Shown piece by piece: positions 1 to 9,171 of a DNA stretch of 64,000 nucleotides. The notes beneath the pieces are model-generated. The model ran no database searches and was not told the DNA's origin. It saw nothing but the letters and a program-made list of their open reading frames with translations. Position 1 is the first letter of the stretch. Each line of letters opens with the position of its first letter. A program made the translations under genes and the position numbers. The stretch is from Deinococcus aetherius (GTDB taxonomy: Bacteria > Deinococcota > Deinococci > Deinococcales > Deinococcaceae), in assembly GCF_025997855.1 (NCBI RefSeq), contig NZ_AP026560.1:2626501-2690500 (forward strand), in the 5' to 3' direction.

Positions 1-764
1 GTGCCCGAGACGTGCGTGCCGTGGCCGCCCGTGTCCGAGGGATCGGTGTCGTCGTCCACGAAGTCGTAGCCGTTCTGGCCGGGGCAGGTCGTGGAGGACG
101 GGTTGGGGTTCTGCCACAGGTTGGGAGCCAGGTCCGGGTGCCCGAGGTCGACGCCCTGGTCGATCACGGCCACGACCACGCCCTTGCCGGTGAAGCCCGC
201 GTCCCACGCGGCGGGGGCCTGAACGCGGTAGATGCTCCAGAGGTACTTCTCGTTCGTGTACGCCGTCCGCCCGTTCGCCGACTGGCTCGCGGTGATGTCG
301 AAGGGATTTTTCCCGCTCGCGTCCATCGGGCTCTGAACGAAGTAAGGGTCCGTCACGCTCGCCGAGAAGCCGGTCGCCGCCGCGCGCAGTTCCCCGCTGC
401 GCACGCTCTGCGCGCTCAGGGAGACGCTCTCGTCACTGGGGCTCTCGATCCGGTAGTTCGGCTCGGCGTACTCCACCCCATTCTCAGTGCCGTAACGCTC
501 GGCGTACGCCTCCTCCTGGCCTTCCGGCACCGACACGAGCGCCAGGCGGCCCCAGGCGTCGGCATTCGTCGCCGAGAGCAGCCGGGTGTTGCTCAGCGGC
601 TTCACGCTCGCCGCCGTCAGGCCCGCCCTGTACTTGACGATGATCTGGCCGGGCACCACCGCGCCAGGCGCGGCAGCCCCGTTCGTGGGGGTGGTCGTGG
701 ACTGGGTGCCGCAGGCGGCGAGCAGGGCCGTCAGACCCAAGAGAGAAAAGAACCGTTTGTTCAT
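1..764 (-). CDS. S8 (subtilisin-like) serine peptidase, lipoprotein, 3' part cut by window edge
   Basis: The first 254 codons of a secreted subtilase are present; the gene runs off the left edge. The N-terminus is a lipoprotein signal peptide with lipobox LAAC (Cys18), then an I9-like propeptide (about residues 38-105, containing PGQIIVKY). The catalytic Asp is seen in VVVAVIDQGVDLGHPDL and the catalytic His in GGHGTHVSGT, the last residues visible. The catalytic Ser would lie outside the window. The start ATG follows a Shine-Dalgarno (GAGGAG) that overlaps the stop of the upstream lipoprotein gene, so the two are probably co-transcribed. Likely role: extracytoplasmic protein degradation, anchored by lipid. 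Confidence 0.92.
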   Translation of the reverse strand, partial: MNKRFFSLLGLTALLAACGTQSTTTPTNGAAAPGAVVPGQIIVKYRAGLTAASVKPLSNTRLLSATNADAWGRLALVSVPEGQEEAYAERYGTENGVEYAEPNYRIESPSDESVSLSAQSVRSGELRAAATGFSASVTDPYFVQSPMDASGKNPFDITASQSANGRTAYTNEKYLWSIYRVQAPAAWDAGFTGKGVVVAVIDQGVDLGHPDLAPNLWQNPNPSSTTCPGQNGYDFVDDDTDPSDTGGHGTHVSG

Positions 765-773
765 GGACGCTCC

Positions 774-2459
774 TCAGTTCCCGGTCGTGAAGGTGAATTC
801 CTGGCTGTCCGAGCTGCGGTAGCCCGTCTCCTGGAGCCGCTGGTAGGCCGCCGCCGGTCCCCCGAGGAACTGGGGCAACTGCCCGGTCGCCTGCAAGACG
901 CCCGCCGCGACCTCACCGCGCCAGGTGTTCAGGGCGCTTTCCAGGTGGCGTCCCTTCGCCAGCCCGCCCGCGCTCTTCCAGCGGGCAGCCTCCGCGCTCA
1001 GCGGGTCCTTGCCGATGTAGTCGAGCATCTCGGTGCTGTCGTCGGTGCTGACCTGCCACAGGTACTCGGCGTTCGCCTCCAGCGTGAGCGGCACCTTGAG
1101 GCTGGTGTTCGTGGTGTAGCCTACCCAGACAGGGGTCGCGCCGGTGTCGGTCACGCGGTACACGCCGACGACGTAAGTCTTGGCGTTCGGCACGCTGTTC
1201 CAGCTCAGCGTGGGCATGCGGGGGGTCTTCTCCTCCGCCTGGGCGGGGGCCTGCGGCGCCGGGATGCCGATGAAGTTGGCGGTGAGCGCCCCTCCCAGGT
1301 TGGTGCCGTCACGCCACGCCGTGAAGCTGGAGGTGCCGGTCACGTTCTCGCCGTCGGCGCTGTAGCGGTACAGGCTGGTCTCGACCGTCACGTTCTGGGC
1401 GCGGTTGTCCTGCCCCAGCTTCGGGACGCGCAGGTTATGGCCGCCCGCCGGGTCCACGGTGTAGTACTCGCCGAGCGGGAAGGTGCCCGAGGTGATCGCG
1501 GGCTCGAAGGAGGGCGAGGTGTAGACGTCGAAGACCGCGTTATTCGCCTTGTCGATGGCGCCCGCGTCGTAGCGGATGGGCTGGGTGGTCACGCGCGGGT
1601 TGGTGGCGGGGTCGAAGGCCTCCAGCGTGATGTCGCGCGTGTCGGTCGCGCCGCTCGTGAAGACCGGGACCTCGGGGATGTACTGGAACTTGCTCCAGAA
1701 GACGGAGGCCGAGGTCTCGCTCTCCTCACCGCCGTCGTAGTTCCCCGCCCACATGGCGCCCGACACGGCGTGGAGGTTCTGGGTGGTCTGGATCGGCATC
1801 AGGTACTTGCCCTGAGCGTCCGTGCGGACGACGCGGCTGCCACCGTAGATGACCAGACCCGTCTCGCCCGGCTGCGGCAGCGTGGCGAACCCGGCGGCGA
1901 GGTTCGGAATCGCCGTGAGTTCGGTCGCGCAGTTGTCGTACAGCGGGCGCGGGACAGGCTTGCCGCCCGAGACGGACACGACCGCCAGGGCGTTACTCAC
2001 CACCGGCTGACCGCCGAGGTCCTTGAGCAGGCCGGTGAGGCAGCCGCGCCGGGGGGCCGCGCCGGGGAGCGCCGCCGACGGGCGGGTGGTGCCCAGGTAG
2101 ATGCTCAGCTCGTTGGCCGCCCCGTACTGGGAACGGTACGCCTCGAGCGGCACGTTGTCGTACGTGGAGGCGTAGAGGTTGGAGCGTGCGGGCGGCTCGA
2201 CGGTGATCGTGAAGGCCTGCGCCGTCCGGGCCGTGTTCAGCTTCAGGCTGAAGCGTCCGTCGGGGCCGGTGATCACGCTCTGGGTCGAGTCGCCCAGGTT
2301 CGCCGTCACCCGGGCGCCCTGCACCGGCGCCCCGCCCGCCGAGGCGCTGGCGAACACGTTGCCCTGAATCGTGGTGTCCTGGGTGGTCGGCTGGGGCGTT
2401 CCGCAACTGCTCAGGGCGAGAAGACCCGAAACCAAGACTATAGCCGCTCCTGTTCTCAT
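774..2459 (-). CDS. Secreted lipoprotein with carboxypeptidase-regulatory-like and Fn3-like domains
   Basis: A 561-residue protein with a lipoprotein signal peptide (LSSC, Cys19). Residues of about 30-90 (GNVFASA...TGPDGRFSLKL) look like a carboxypeptidase regulatory-like beta-sandwich. Residues of about 410-480 (TPRMPTLSWNSV...AEYLWQVST) look like a fibronectin type III-type domain. No catalytic motif is visible. The start is supported by TTGGAGG placed 6 nt upstream. It is the first gene of a two-gene unit with the S8 peptidase, 9 nt apart, so it may be a cell-surface partner or substrate-binding component. That role is inferred from position only. Confidence 0.8.
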   Translation of the reverse strand: MRTGAAIVLVSGLLALSSCGTPQPTTQDTTIQGNVFASASAGGAPVQGARVTANLGDSTQSVITGPDGRFSLKLNTARTAQAFTITVEPPARSNLYASTYDNVPLEAYRSQYGAANELSIYLGTTRPSAALPGAAPRRGCLTGLLKDLGGQPVVSNALAVVSVSGGKPVPRPLYDNCATELTAIPNLAAGFATLPQPGETGLVIYGGSRVVRTDAQGKYLMPIQTTQNLHAVSGAMWAGNYDGGEESETSASVFWSKFQYIPEVPVFTSGATDTRDITLEAFDPATNPRVTTQPIRYDAGAIDKANNAVFDVYTSPSFEPAITSGTFPLGEYYTVDPAGGHNLRVPKLGQDNRAQNVTVETSLYRYSADGENVTGTSSFTAWRDGTNLGGALTANFIGIPAPQAPAQAEEKTPRMPTLSWNSVPNAKTYVVGVYRVTDTGATPVWVGYTTNTSLKVPLTLEANAEYLWQVSTDDSTEMLDYIGKDPLSAEAARWKSAGGLAKGRHLESALNTWRGEVAAGVLQATGQLPQFLGGPAAAYQRLQETGYRSSDSQEFTFTTGN

Positions 2460-2543
2460 GATGCCTCCAAATGAGAGAACGAGCCCAACGTGAGGTTGGA
2501 CGAACAGAAAAAGTACCGCTTTACCGTATCTCCGGTGGAGGCG

Positions 2544-2572
2544 ATACTAGCGTTCGCCCCGTCCCGTTGCAA
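2544..2572 (-). promoter_or_regulatory. Predicted sigma-70-type promoter of the lipoprotein/S8 unit
   Basis: On the minus strand TTGCAA (-35), a 17-nt spacer and TAGTAT (-10) point toward the lipoprotein start at 2459, giving a leader of about 75 nt. The match is good but rests on sequence alone. Confidence 0.5.
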
Positions 2573-2755
2573 CTTTTCCCACGAGACTGTCAGCCGCGAC
2601 TCATCGTTGAGGAGGCGTCGGTTCATCGTCAGGGATGAGATAACTGAGAGTTTGTTGAAGCAACCGAGGAGATGACGTAGACCTCCTATCTCCTCTGCGG
2701 CCATTAGACAGAGTCCAAGATAAAGACTGGACTCATAATCCTCACCAAAGGGGCC

Positions 2756-2787
2756 AGCCGCTCCTCCCCCAGATATGGGGAGCGGCT
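2756..2787 (-). terminator. Hairpin downstream of the M16 peptidase pair
   Basis: AGCCGCTCC is mirrored by GGAGCGGCT around a 14-nt loop, just past the stop of the M16 gene at 2804. There is no proper U-tract, so it may be a terminator-like or RNA-stabilising hairpin. Confidence 0.45.
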
Positions 2788-2803
2788 GAGGTTTATGAAG
2801 CGT

Positions 2804-4057
2804 CTACCGCAATGCGTCCAGCGGGCCGAGCGCCACCACGGTCGGCCCGCTCAGGGGGCACAGCTCCAGCACTGCGCGGACGTCGGCGGGGGTGACCCGC
2901 GCGAAACGGTCCACGAGTTCGTCGGTGCCCACCGGGCGCCCCAGGGCGAGGTGTTCCATGCCCAGGGAGAAGAGGCGTCCCTGGGGCGTCTCGGCGCGCA
3001 GCAGGGTGCCCACCGCGAGCTTGCGGGCGGCGCGGCGGACGGCGGCGTCGGTGACGGCCTGCCCCGCCTCCGCCAGCACCGCTCGGTAGCGGCCCAGCAC
3101 CGTCTGGGCGCGGTCCGGGTCGCAGGAGAAGCCGCCCTCGAAGGTCCCGGCGTCGCGGTACTCCAGATGCGCGAGGTCGGCCCCGTCGGCGAGGCCGGTG
3201 TCGAGCAGCGCCCAGTGCAGCAGGCCGTTCTCCCCGCCGACGAGTTCGGCGAGGACCACGGCGGCCTCGCGCAGGGGGTGGGCCGCGCTCAGGCCGGGCA
3301 GCGCGAGCGCGACCTGCACCCGCGCGAGGCTGGGGTCGAGGACGGTCCGCACCGTGCCGGGGTGCCGGGGAAGCGGAAGGGGCGCGGGCGCGGGGCGGGT
3401 TCCGGCACGCCAGCTCCCCAACGCCCCCTGCGCCCATCCCTGCACCCGGGCGGGGTCGAAGGCGCCGACCACCGTGAGGGCCACCCGCTCGGCCCCGTAG
3501 CGTTCGCGGTGGTTGCGGGCGAGGGCCTCGCGGGTCATGGCGCCCACCGTCTCGGTCGTGCCCAGGACGAGGTGGCCGAGGGGGTGATCCCCCCAGTAGT
3601 CGGCGTGCAGCTCGTCCACGGCGCGCACGCCGGGCTGCTCGGCGTACATGGCGATCTCCTCCAGGATCACGCCGCGCTCGGGCTCGATGTCCTCCGGGCG
3701 CAGGGCCGGGCGCATGAGTTCGGTCAGGGTGTCCAGCAGCTCGGGGGCGTGCTCGGGGAGGGTCGCCGCGTGGTAGACGGTCGCCTCCTCGCTCGTGAAG
3801 GCGTTCGCGTTGCCCCCCAGGTCGTCGAGGCGCTCGTTGAGTTCGGCGGCGCCGACCCGCTCGGAACCCTTGAACATCAGGTGTTCGAGGAAGTGCGAGG
3901 CGCCCAGCTCCTCCGGGCGTTCGTCACGCGCCCCCGTCGCCACGAAGTACCCGGCGGCGACGGTCTGGGCGCCCTCGTCCGGCTCCAGCAGCAGGGTCAG
4001 GCCGTTCTCCAGGGTGTGCGTCAGCGTTTCGCGGGAGGTCGGGGTGGAGGCGGTCAT
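2804..4057 (-). CDS. M16 family zinc peptidase, catalytic subunit
   Basis: A 417-residue insulinase-family peptidase. The inverted zinc site HxxEH is intact (HFLEH, residues 55-59), and the downstream metal-ligand region ([10 protein letters not shown], then WGDHPLG) follows at the expected distance. The length fits the M16B bacterial two-gene type. The ATG overlaps the stop of the upstream M16 gene by 4 nt (ATGA), so the two are translationally coupled. In this family a catalytic subunit often pairs with an inactive homologue to form a heterodimeric clamp; the adjacent gene has the inactive form. Probably cytoplasmic, because no signal peptide is seen. Confidence 0.9.
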   Translation of the reverse strand: MTASTPTSRETLTHTLENGLTLLLEPDEGAQTVAAGYFVATGARDERPEELGASHFLEHLMFKGSERVGAAELNERLDDLGGNANAFTSEEATVYHAATLPEHAPELLDTLTELMRPALRPEDIEPERGVILEEIAMYAEQPGVRAVDELHADYWGDHPLGHLVLGTTETVGAMTREALARNHRERYGAERVALTVVGAFDPARVQGWAQGALGSWRAGTRPAPAPLPLPRHPGTVRTVLDPSLARVQVALALPGLSAAHPLREAAVVLAELVGGENGLLHWALLDTGLADGADLAHLEYRDAGTFEGGFSCDPDRAQTVLGRYRAVLAEAGQAVTDAAVRRAARKLAVGTLLRAETPQGRLFSLGMEHLALGRPVGTDELVDRFARVTPADVRAVLELCPLSGPTVVALGPLDALR

Positions 4058-5316
4058 AGGCGGGGCTCCTGCGGGCCGAGGGTCACGACGGTGGCGTGGG
4101 CGGCGGGATCGTACCCGGCGAGGAAGGCGTTCACCTCGTCCAGGGTGAGGGCGGCAAGCTGTGCGCGCAGTTCGGCCACGCTCCTCACCCGCCCGAAGAC
4201 GGCCACGTCGCGGGTGAGGCTGGTCGCCCGGGCCCGCGCGCTCTCGGCCCCGAAGACCACGCTGGCGGTCAGGCCCGCCCGGGCGCGGTGGAACTCCGCC
4301 TCCGTCAACCCCGCCGGGAGCCGGGCGAGTTCGGCGAGCAGCACCGCCAGCGTCTCGGGGGCGCGGTCGGGCGTGCTCCCCGCGTACGCCGCCAGGAACC
4401 CCCGCCCGCCCAGCACGACGGGCGAGGCGCCCACCTGATAGGCGAGGCCGCGTTCCTCGCGCACCGCGTGAAAGAGGCGGCTCGCGCTCCCCCCCGACAG
4501 GGCTGTGAGCGCCACCTGCCAGGCGAGCCAGTGCCCGTCACGCGGGGCGACCCCGGGCGCCGTCACGCTGATGTGCGTCTGCTCCGCGTCCGGGTCGGGG
4601 AGGTGCGCCCTCTCCCCGGGGCGGAACTCGGCGGGCACGCCCCCCTCGTCGCCCGGGCGCCACCCGGCGAGGGTTCGCTCGGCGAGGGCGCGGACCTCCC
4701 CCGGCTCGGCGTCCGCCACGAGGCCGAGCACGCTGCCCCGGGTGCCGTAGCGGTCCAGAAAGGCGCGCAGCCCCGCCGCGTCCAGGTTCGCCAGCCCCTC
4801 CGGGGTCCCGCTCGCCGGGTGCGCGAAGCCCGCGAAGGGCGACTCCGGCGGGCGGGGAAAGGCGACCCGCCGCGCCTCCACGGCGAGCCGGTCGGGCGGG
4901 CTGTCCTCCAGCCCCTCCAGGTCCTGCCGCGCGAGATCCACGAGAACGGGCAGTTCCTCCCCGGGCAGCGCGGGCCGCAGCAGGAGGTCGGCGGCCAGGG
5001 TCAGCGCCCCAGGCAGGTCGGCGGCGAGGCCGCTGACACCCACCCGCGTCGCCTCGGGCCCGACCCCGCCGCCCCGCCGCACGCCGAGGTCGTCGAGCGC
5101 GTCCTGGAAGGCGCGGGCATCCCGGCCCCCCGCCCCCTTGTAGAGCCACTCCTCCAGCACGCCCGCCGAGCCCTCGCGGCCCACGGGGTCATGGGCGCTC
5201 CCCACGGGAAGGCGCAGGTCGAAGGCGAAGCCCGGCCCCTTTCGGCGCTCGAACGCCACCCTCAGTCCGCCCTCCAGGGTCCACACGTGCGCCCCAGGCG
5301 CGGCCACAGTCGTCAC
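4054..5316 (-). CDS. M16 family peptidase homologue, catalytically inactive partner
   Basis: A 420-residue M16 fold protein in which the HxxEH site is absent: the aligned segment reads [15 protein letters not shown]. It therefore lacks zinc ligands and is predicted to be the non-catalytic half of a heterodimer with the next gene. The C-terminal half carries the usual M16 features ([19 protein letters not shown]). The GTG start at 5316 has no Shine-Dalgarno but lies 6 nt after TAGAAT on the minus strand, fitting a leaderless transcript. Confidence 0.85.
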   Translation of the reverse strand: MTTVAAPGAHVWTLEGGLRVAFERRKGPGFAFDLRLPVGSAHDPVGREGSAGVLEEWLYKGAGGRDARAFQDALDDLGVRRGGGVGPEATRVGVSGLAADLPGALTLAADLLLRPALPGEELPVLVDLARQDLEGLEDSPPDRLAVEARRVAFPRPPESPFAGFAHPASGTPEGLANLDAAGLRAFLDRYGTRGSVLGLVADAEPGEVRALAERTLAGWRPGDEGGVPAEFRPGERAHLPDPDAEQTHISVTAPGVAPRDGHWLAWQVALTALSGGSASRLFHAVREERGLAYQVGASPVVLGGRGFLAAYAGSTPDRAPETLAVLLAELARLPAGLTEAEFHRARAGLTASVVFGAESARARATSLTRDVAVFGRVRSVAELRAQLAALTLDEVNAFLAGYDPAAHATVVTLGPQEPRL

Positions 5317-5359
5317 CGGGGGATTCTAGCGCCCTCCCGCGCGCAGACCGGGAGCGAGG

Positions 5360-6289
5360 TCACGGGGCGGAGGCCCGCCGCTCCTCCCGGGTTCGGAGTT
5401 CGGGAGGCGGCGGGACGCACAGGGTCAACCTCTCGCCCGTCAGCGGGTGCGTGAAAGCCAGACGCCCCGCGTGCAGGAGGTAGCCGCCGTCCCCGGGCAG
5501 GCCCGGCAGGTCGGGGAGGGGCCCGCCGCCCGGCGCGTAGAGGGGATCGCCGACGAGGGGGTGCCCCACCGAGGCGAGGTGAATCCTGATCTGGTGGGGG
5601 CGGCCCGTTCGGATGTCCACCTCGAAGAGGGTGGTGCCCTCCGCCTCCCACCGTTCGAGCACCCGCGCGTCGCTGCTGGAGGGCTTGCCCGCCGGGCTGG
5701 CCGCGTACACGGTGCCCAGCCGGGGGTGCGGCACCGGGCCGATGGGCGTGGTGATCTCGTACGCCTCCCGCTCGGCGAGGCCGGAGGCGAGCGCCCGGTA
5801 GCGTTTCCCCACGTCATGCTCACGCCACGCCCGGGTGAGGGTGGAAGCCGCCGCTTGCGTCCGCGCGAAGAGCACCAGCCCGGAGGTGCCGCGCCCCAGG
5901 CGGTGCAGGGGGCTCGCCCCCGGGAAGCGCCCCCGCACCAAGGTCAGCAGCGTGTGCGCCAGGAACCCGCCGCCCGGCACCGTGGGCAGCCCGCCCGGCT
6001 TGGCGACCACCACGAGCGCGTCGTCCTCGTGGATCACCTGGAAGGTGAGGGGCACGTCCTCCTCCTCCCAGGGGGGGCGCCGCCATTCGAGCACCTGGCC
6101 CGGCCGCAACCGCTCGTCCGCCCGGTCCACCATGACCCCGTCCAGCCGGACCTCCCCGCGCTCCAGCCGCGCCCGCCACACTCCTTCGGTGGAATGCCCG
6201 TAGTGCCGGGTCAGGTACGCGAGGACGGTCAGGCCCCCCGCGTGGGGACCGAGTTGCTCGCGGTAGGTGTAGCCGCCGTTGAGGGCCAT
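5360..6289 (-). CDS. RluA-family pseudouridine synthase-like protein lacking the usual catalytic Asp
   Basis: A 309-residue protein with an N-terminal S4-like RNA-binding stretch (about residues 20-70) and a RluA-type catalytic domain ([37 protein letters not shown]). The family motif HRLDxxTSG reads HRLGRGTSG here (residues 129-137), so the nucleophilic Asp is replaced by Gly132. From memory some RluA-like subfamilies also have HRLGRGTSG, so this may be a genuine variant rather than decay; activity is uncertain. The gene stands alone, divergent from the M23 peptidase gene. The stop is 43 nt from the M16 gene start. Confidence 0.85.
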   Translation of the reverse strand: MALNGGYTYREQLGPHAGGLTVLAYLTRHYGHSTEGVWRARLERGEVRLDGVMVDRADERLRPGQVLEWRRPPWEEEDVPLTFQVIHEDDALVVVAKPGGLPTVPGGGFLAHTLLTLVRGRFPGASPLHRLGRGTSGLVLFARTQAAASTLTRAWREHDVGKRYRALASGLAEREAYEITTPIGPVPHPRLGTVYAASPAGKPSSSDARVLERWEAEGTTLFEVDIRTGRPHQIRIHLASVGHPLVGDPLYAPGGGPLPDLPGLPGDGGYLLHAGRLAFTHPLTGERLTLCVPPPPELRTREERRASAP

Positions 6290-6393
6290 CCGGGGAACCG
6301 CCTTCCACCCCGGAAGATACCCGCCGTCCCCCCGATTGTGCGAACGCCCACCAGGACGGCGAATCTCTCATCGCCCCGCCCGATGCTGGGGAC

Positions 6394-6912
6394 GTGCGCC
6401 GCCTGTTCCGCCTCGTGATCGTCCTCGCCCTGCTCGCGGGGGCCGCGTATCTGTTTTGGCCCACGCTCCAGAACACCTGGCGATACGTCTCGCTGACGAC
6501 GGCGCCCGCACCGACGGAGGGCAGCCTGCCCAACCCCCTGCCCGGCCGGAACCTCGTGGACACCTGGGGGGCGGCCCGGAGTGAGGGGCGGCGTCACGAA
6601 GGGGTGGACATCTTCGCACCGCGCGACACGCCCATCCGCGCCACCACGCGCGGCGTCGTGCTCAACGTGGGCGAGAACCGCCTCGGCGGGCGCACGGTGA
6701 TGGTGCTCGGCCCGGGCAGGCAGCGGCACTACTACGCGCACCTCGAACGGTACGCGGACATTCGGGAGGGCCAGTGGATCGAGGCGGGCGACGTGGTGGG
6801 CTCCGTCGGCGACAGCGGGAACGCGCAGGGGACGCCGACGCATCTGCATTACGGGATTTACACGGCGGGCGGGGCGGTCAATCCGTACCCGCTGCTGCGG
6901 CAGGAGGAGTGA
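6394..6912 (+). CDS. M23 family (LytM-type) metallopeptidase, membrane-anchored
   Basis: 172 residues with a GTG start. One N-terminal membrane segment (about residues 5-25, [15 protein letters not shown]) precedes a peptidoglycan endopeptidase domain. Zinc-site motifs are present: [11 protein letters not shown] (first His and Asp), HYYAHL and THLHYGIY (the HxH motif near the C-terminus). The domain is short and complete with no LysM repeats. It is probably involved in cell-wall remodelling at the outer face of the membrane. The gene is followed 47 nt later by an isochorismatase-like gene on the same strand. Confidence 0.9.
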   Translation: MRRLFRLVIVLALLAGAAYLFWPTLQNTWRYVSLTTAPAPTEGSLPNPLPGRNLVDTWGAARSEGRRHEGVDIFAPRDTPIRATTRGVVLNVGENRLGGRTVMVLGPGRQRHYYAHLERYADIREGQWIEAGDVVGSVGDSGNAQGTPTHLHYGIYTAGGAVNPYPLLRQEE

Positions 6913-6959
6913 GGTGCGGCGGTAGCTTCAATCTGCCCGGGGAAATGAGAAACTGGGCC

Positions 6960-7520
6960 ATGACCGACACCCCCACGCCGCCGGCCCTGGTGCTCATCGA
7001 CATCCAGAAGGGCTTTCTCAACCCCATCTGGGGCGAACGCAACAACCCGGATGCCGAGGCGAACGCGACCCGCCTGCTCGCGGCGTGGCGAGCCCAGGGC
7101 TGGCCGGTCTTCCATGTCCAGCACCTCTCGCGTGGGCCAGAGTCGCCGCTGCGGCCCGGCCAGGACGGCGCGGAGTTCCAGCCCGGCTTCGAGCCGCGCC
7201 CCGGCGAGGGCCACGTCACGAAGCACGTCAACAGCGCCTTTATCGGCACCGATCTGGAAGGACAGTTGCGGGGGCAGGGCATAGGGCGCCTCGTGATCGC
7301 GGGGCTGACCACCGACCACTGCGTGTCCACCACGACCCGCATGGCGGGAAACCTGGGGTTCGACGTGACCCTGCTGGGCGACGCCACGGCAACCTTCGAC
7401 CGCACCTTCGGCAACCTGCACCTCACCGCCGACGAGTTGCACCGTGCTCACCTCGCGAGCCTGCACGGCGAATTCGCCACGGTGAGAACCACGTCCGAGG
7501 TGCTGGCCGAGTTGGGCTGA
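6960..7520 (+). CDS. Isochorismatase-family cysteine hydrolase
   Basis: 186 residues with the full catalytic triad of the family: Asp14 (LVLIDIQKGF), Lys88 (HVTKHVNSAF) and Cys121 (LTTDHCVSTT), with the cis-peptide region before the Cys. Such enzymes hydrolyse amides or isochorismate-like ethers (nicotinamidase-related); the substrate cannot be told. I chose the ATG at 6960 because a GGGGA lies about 14 nt upstream. An in-frame ATG at 6945 would add five residues but has no room for a ribosome binding site. Confidence 0.88.
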   Translation: MTDTPTPPALVLIDIQKGFLNPIWGERNNPDAEANATRLLAAWRAQGWPVFHVQHLSRGPESPLRPGQDGAEFQPGFEPRPGEGHVTKHVNSAFIGTDLEGQLRGQGIGRLVIAGLTTDHCVSTTTRMAGNLGFDVTLLGDATATFDRTFGNLHLTADELHRAHLASLHGEFATVRTTSEVLAELG

Positions 7521-7525
7521 AGCCA

Positions 7526-8479
7526 TCAGCCGCGCCTCGCGGCAAGGATTATCCGCTCGCCCGCACTGACCGCCACCTCGGTGCAGATCAAGCCCGGGTA
7601 ATTCCACAACGCCTCCCGCTCCGGGTCGCCCGCGTGGAGTCCCTCGGGCAGGTGGGCGGGTGGGCTGAAGTTGTCGAGCACGAGCATCCCGCCGGGGCGC
7701 AGGGCGTCCACCAGCACCTCCAGGCTCTCCGTCTCACGCTTGGAAGGCGCACAGTCGCTGAAGAGCAGGTCGAAGGGGCCGTGAGGGATGGCTTTCCGCC
7801 AGTCGCCAGCCAGCACCTCGGCGCGCGGGTCGTCTCCCAGCACCCGGCGGGCGACCTTCGCCCGCCCCGGGTCGAGTTCGGCGGTGGTGAGCCGCGCTGT
7901 GTCGTCCATTCCCGCCAGCAGCCACGCCGCGCCCACCCCCGTCCCCGTGCCCAACTCGGCGAGGCAGCCGCCGGGGCGCGAGGCAGCGAGCGTCCGCAAC
8001 AGACGCCCCACCTCCAGGCTGCACGAGCGGTCAAAGCCCAGCCGCTCCGCCTCGGCGAGCGCCACCGACACCCGTTCCGGGAGGGCCAGGGCGGGGGGCG
8101 TCTCCCCCATCCCTGCCAGCACCTGCCGGAGTTGCACGTCGTTCGCCCAGGGCAGAGAGCGTGGGTTGACCCAGGTGACGGGGCGCCCCTCCGGGCTCGG
8201 TTCGAGGGAGAGCAGGCGGGCGGGGAAGCACAGCACCCCGCCGCCGAGGGTCAGCGCCTCCCCCGTCACCTCCACCCGCGCCCCACTCTCCTCCCAGGCC
8301 TCGCGGGCGGCGGCCTGGGCGCCCGTCTCTTCAGGGTGAATGCCGCCCCCCGGCAGGGTCCACCCGCCCCACTCCAGCCCGACCATCAGCACCCGGCCCT
8401 CGTGCTCGACCCAGACGCAGGCGCGGCCCGTGCGGTGGGGGGAGGGGGAGAGGTTGACCGACTTCACCCGCGTCGTCAC
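7526..8479 (-). CDS. Nudix hydrolase-SAM methyltransferase fusion protein
   Basis: 317 residues with two domains. Residues of about 15-125 form a Nudix domain with a perfect Nudix box (GX5EX7REUXEEXGU, in GGIHPEETGAQAAAREAWEE). Residues of about 145-317 form a class I methyltransferase resembling O-methyltransferases (ELGTGTGVGAAWLL is motif I; AELDPGRAKVARR; FDLLFSDCAP; RPGGMLVLDNF). The frame is continuous through the junction, so this is a real fusion rather than a readthrough. It overlaps the deaminase gene by 4 nt, which links it to nucleotide or base clean-up. The methyl acceptor is unknown. Confidence 0.85.
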   Translation of the reverse strand: MTTRVKSVNLSPSPHRTGRACVWVEHEGRVLMVGLEWGGWTLPGGGIHPEETGAQAAAREAWEESGARVEVTGEALTLGGGVLCFPARLLSLEPSPEGRPVTWVNPRSLPWANDVQLRQVLAGMGETPPALALPERVSVALAEAERLGFDRSCSLEVGRLLRTLAASRPGGCLAELGTGTGVGAAWLLAGMDDTARLTTAELDPGRAKVARRVLGDDPRAEVLAGDWRKAIPHGPFDLLFSDCAPSKRETESLEVLVDALRPGGMLVLDNFSPPAHLPEGLHAGDPEREALWNYPGLICTEVAVSAGERIILAARRG

Positions 8480-9171
8480 GCCTCACCCCCGAGAACGTCC
8501 AGAGCCTCGGGGAAGGTCGCCCCCCGGGCCCGCAACCCGGCGAGTGCCCCAGAGGCGTGAAGACGCGTCGCCGACTCCACATCCGCCGGATGACTTCGAC
8601 GGTAGGCGCGCATCAGCGAGGTCTCCAGGGAGGCGTGCCCCTCCTCCAGAAAGCCGACGAGGGCTATTCGCAGCGCCAGGTGCTCGACCTCCCGGGGAGC
8701 CCGGCCCACCCGGATGCCCTTTTGCCGGACATACGGGTCGTCCGTCAGCAGCCGGGTGCAGCCCGCCCAGGGGTCAGGGGCGGCGTACTCGACGGCGCGG
8801 ATGCTGCTCATGGCAATCGCCCCGGCGCACTGCGGGCACGGCTGCACGGTGGTCAACACGGTCCATCCGTACACCTCGGGTCGGGGTTTCACCGCGAGGT
8901 CCAGCAGCGCGTTGATCTCCGCGTGCGCGAGGTCGTGCCCGCTGATGACGCCCGCCACGCCCCGGGGTTCCCCCAGCCGGTTGCGCCCCCGCGCGATGAC
9001 CTCGCCCCCGGCGTTCACCACCACCGCCCCGATGGGATAGGAGCCGTGGAGGTAGGCGGTCCAGGCCTCGGAGAGGGCGGCGTGCCAGCCGACTGTAAGT
9101 GGTAAGTGGTGAGTGGGCCGTGGGCCGCCTGCCCCGTCCACTAACCACTCACCACTGCCCACTTCTCCCAT
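8476..9171 (-). CDS. Cytidine/deoxycytidylate deaminase-family zinc nucleoside deaminase
   Basis: The zinc site is complete: HAE (His83, Glu85 in LAHAEINALL) and PCPQC (Cys112, Cys115). The recognisable fold begins about residue 30 (HAALSEAWTAY..SYPIGAVVV). The first 26 or so residues are encoded by the 7-nt-period hairpin element at 9095-9164 and resemble nothing, so the ATG at 9171, which overlaps the GGDEF stop (TGATG), may be an artefact of element insertion. An internal GTG or coupled re-initiation is possible. The C-terminal ~80 residues extend beyond the core. Substrate unknown (guanine, cytosine or tRNA-like). Confidence 0.8.
   Translation of the reverse strand: MGEVGSGEWLVDGAGGPRPTHHLPLTVGWHAALSEAWTAYLHGSYPIGAVVVNAGGEVIARGRNRLGEPRGVAGVISGHDLAHAEINALLDLAVKPRPEVYGWTVLTTVQPCPQCAGAIAMSSIRAVEYAAPDPWAGCTRLLTDDPYVRQKGIRVGRAPREVEHLALRIALVGFLEEGHASLETSLMRAYRRSHPADVESATRLHASGALAGLRARGATFPEALDVLGGEA
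9095..9164. repeat. Heptad-repeat hairpin element E1
   Basis: Left arm 9095-9126 is four tandem 7-mers of the type GTAAGTG/GTGAGTG. Right arm 9136-9164 is the complementary series (CCACTNN). They fold into an imperfect stem of about 29 bp with a short loop. It begins about 6 nt after the GGDEF stop codon and is read into the apparent N-terminus of the deaminase. Same word class as E4 at 34008. Confidence 0.85.

Larger units (their letters stand above)
2460..2803. other. Gene-free stretch between lipoprotein unit and M16 peptidases
   Basis: About 340 nt of lower GC than the surroundings. It holds the promoter at 2544-2572 and the hairpin at 2756-2787. An 82-codon open frame on the minus strand (2456-2704) overlaps the lipoprotein start and shows no recognisable protein features, so I do not call it. 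Nothing else is seen. Confidence 0.6.

Noticed and set aside
12..2474. An 820-codon open frame on the plus strand, and similar long ones at 2795-4438, 17051-19189 and 35504-37288
   Set aside because: They are antisense to well-supported genes, have no family motifs and show the Arg/Gly/Ala/Pro/His-rich composition typical of GC-rich shadow frames.
2456..2704. An 82-codon minus-strand frame upstream of the lipoprotein
   Set aside because: It overlaps the lipoprotein start and the predicted promoter, has no Shine-Dalgarno and no recognisable sequence.
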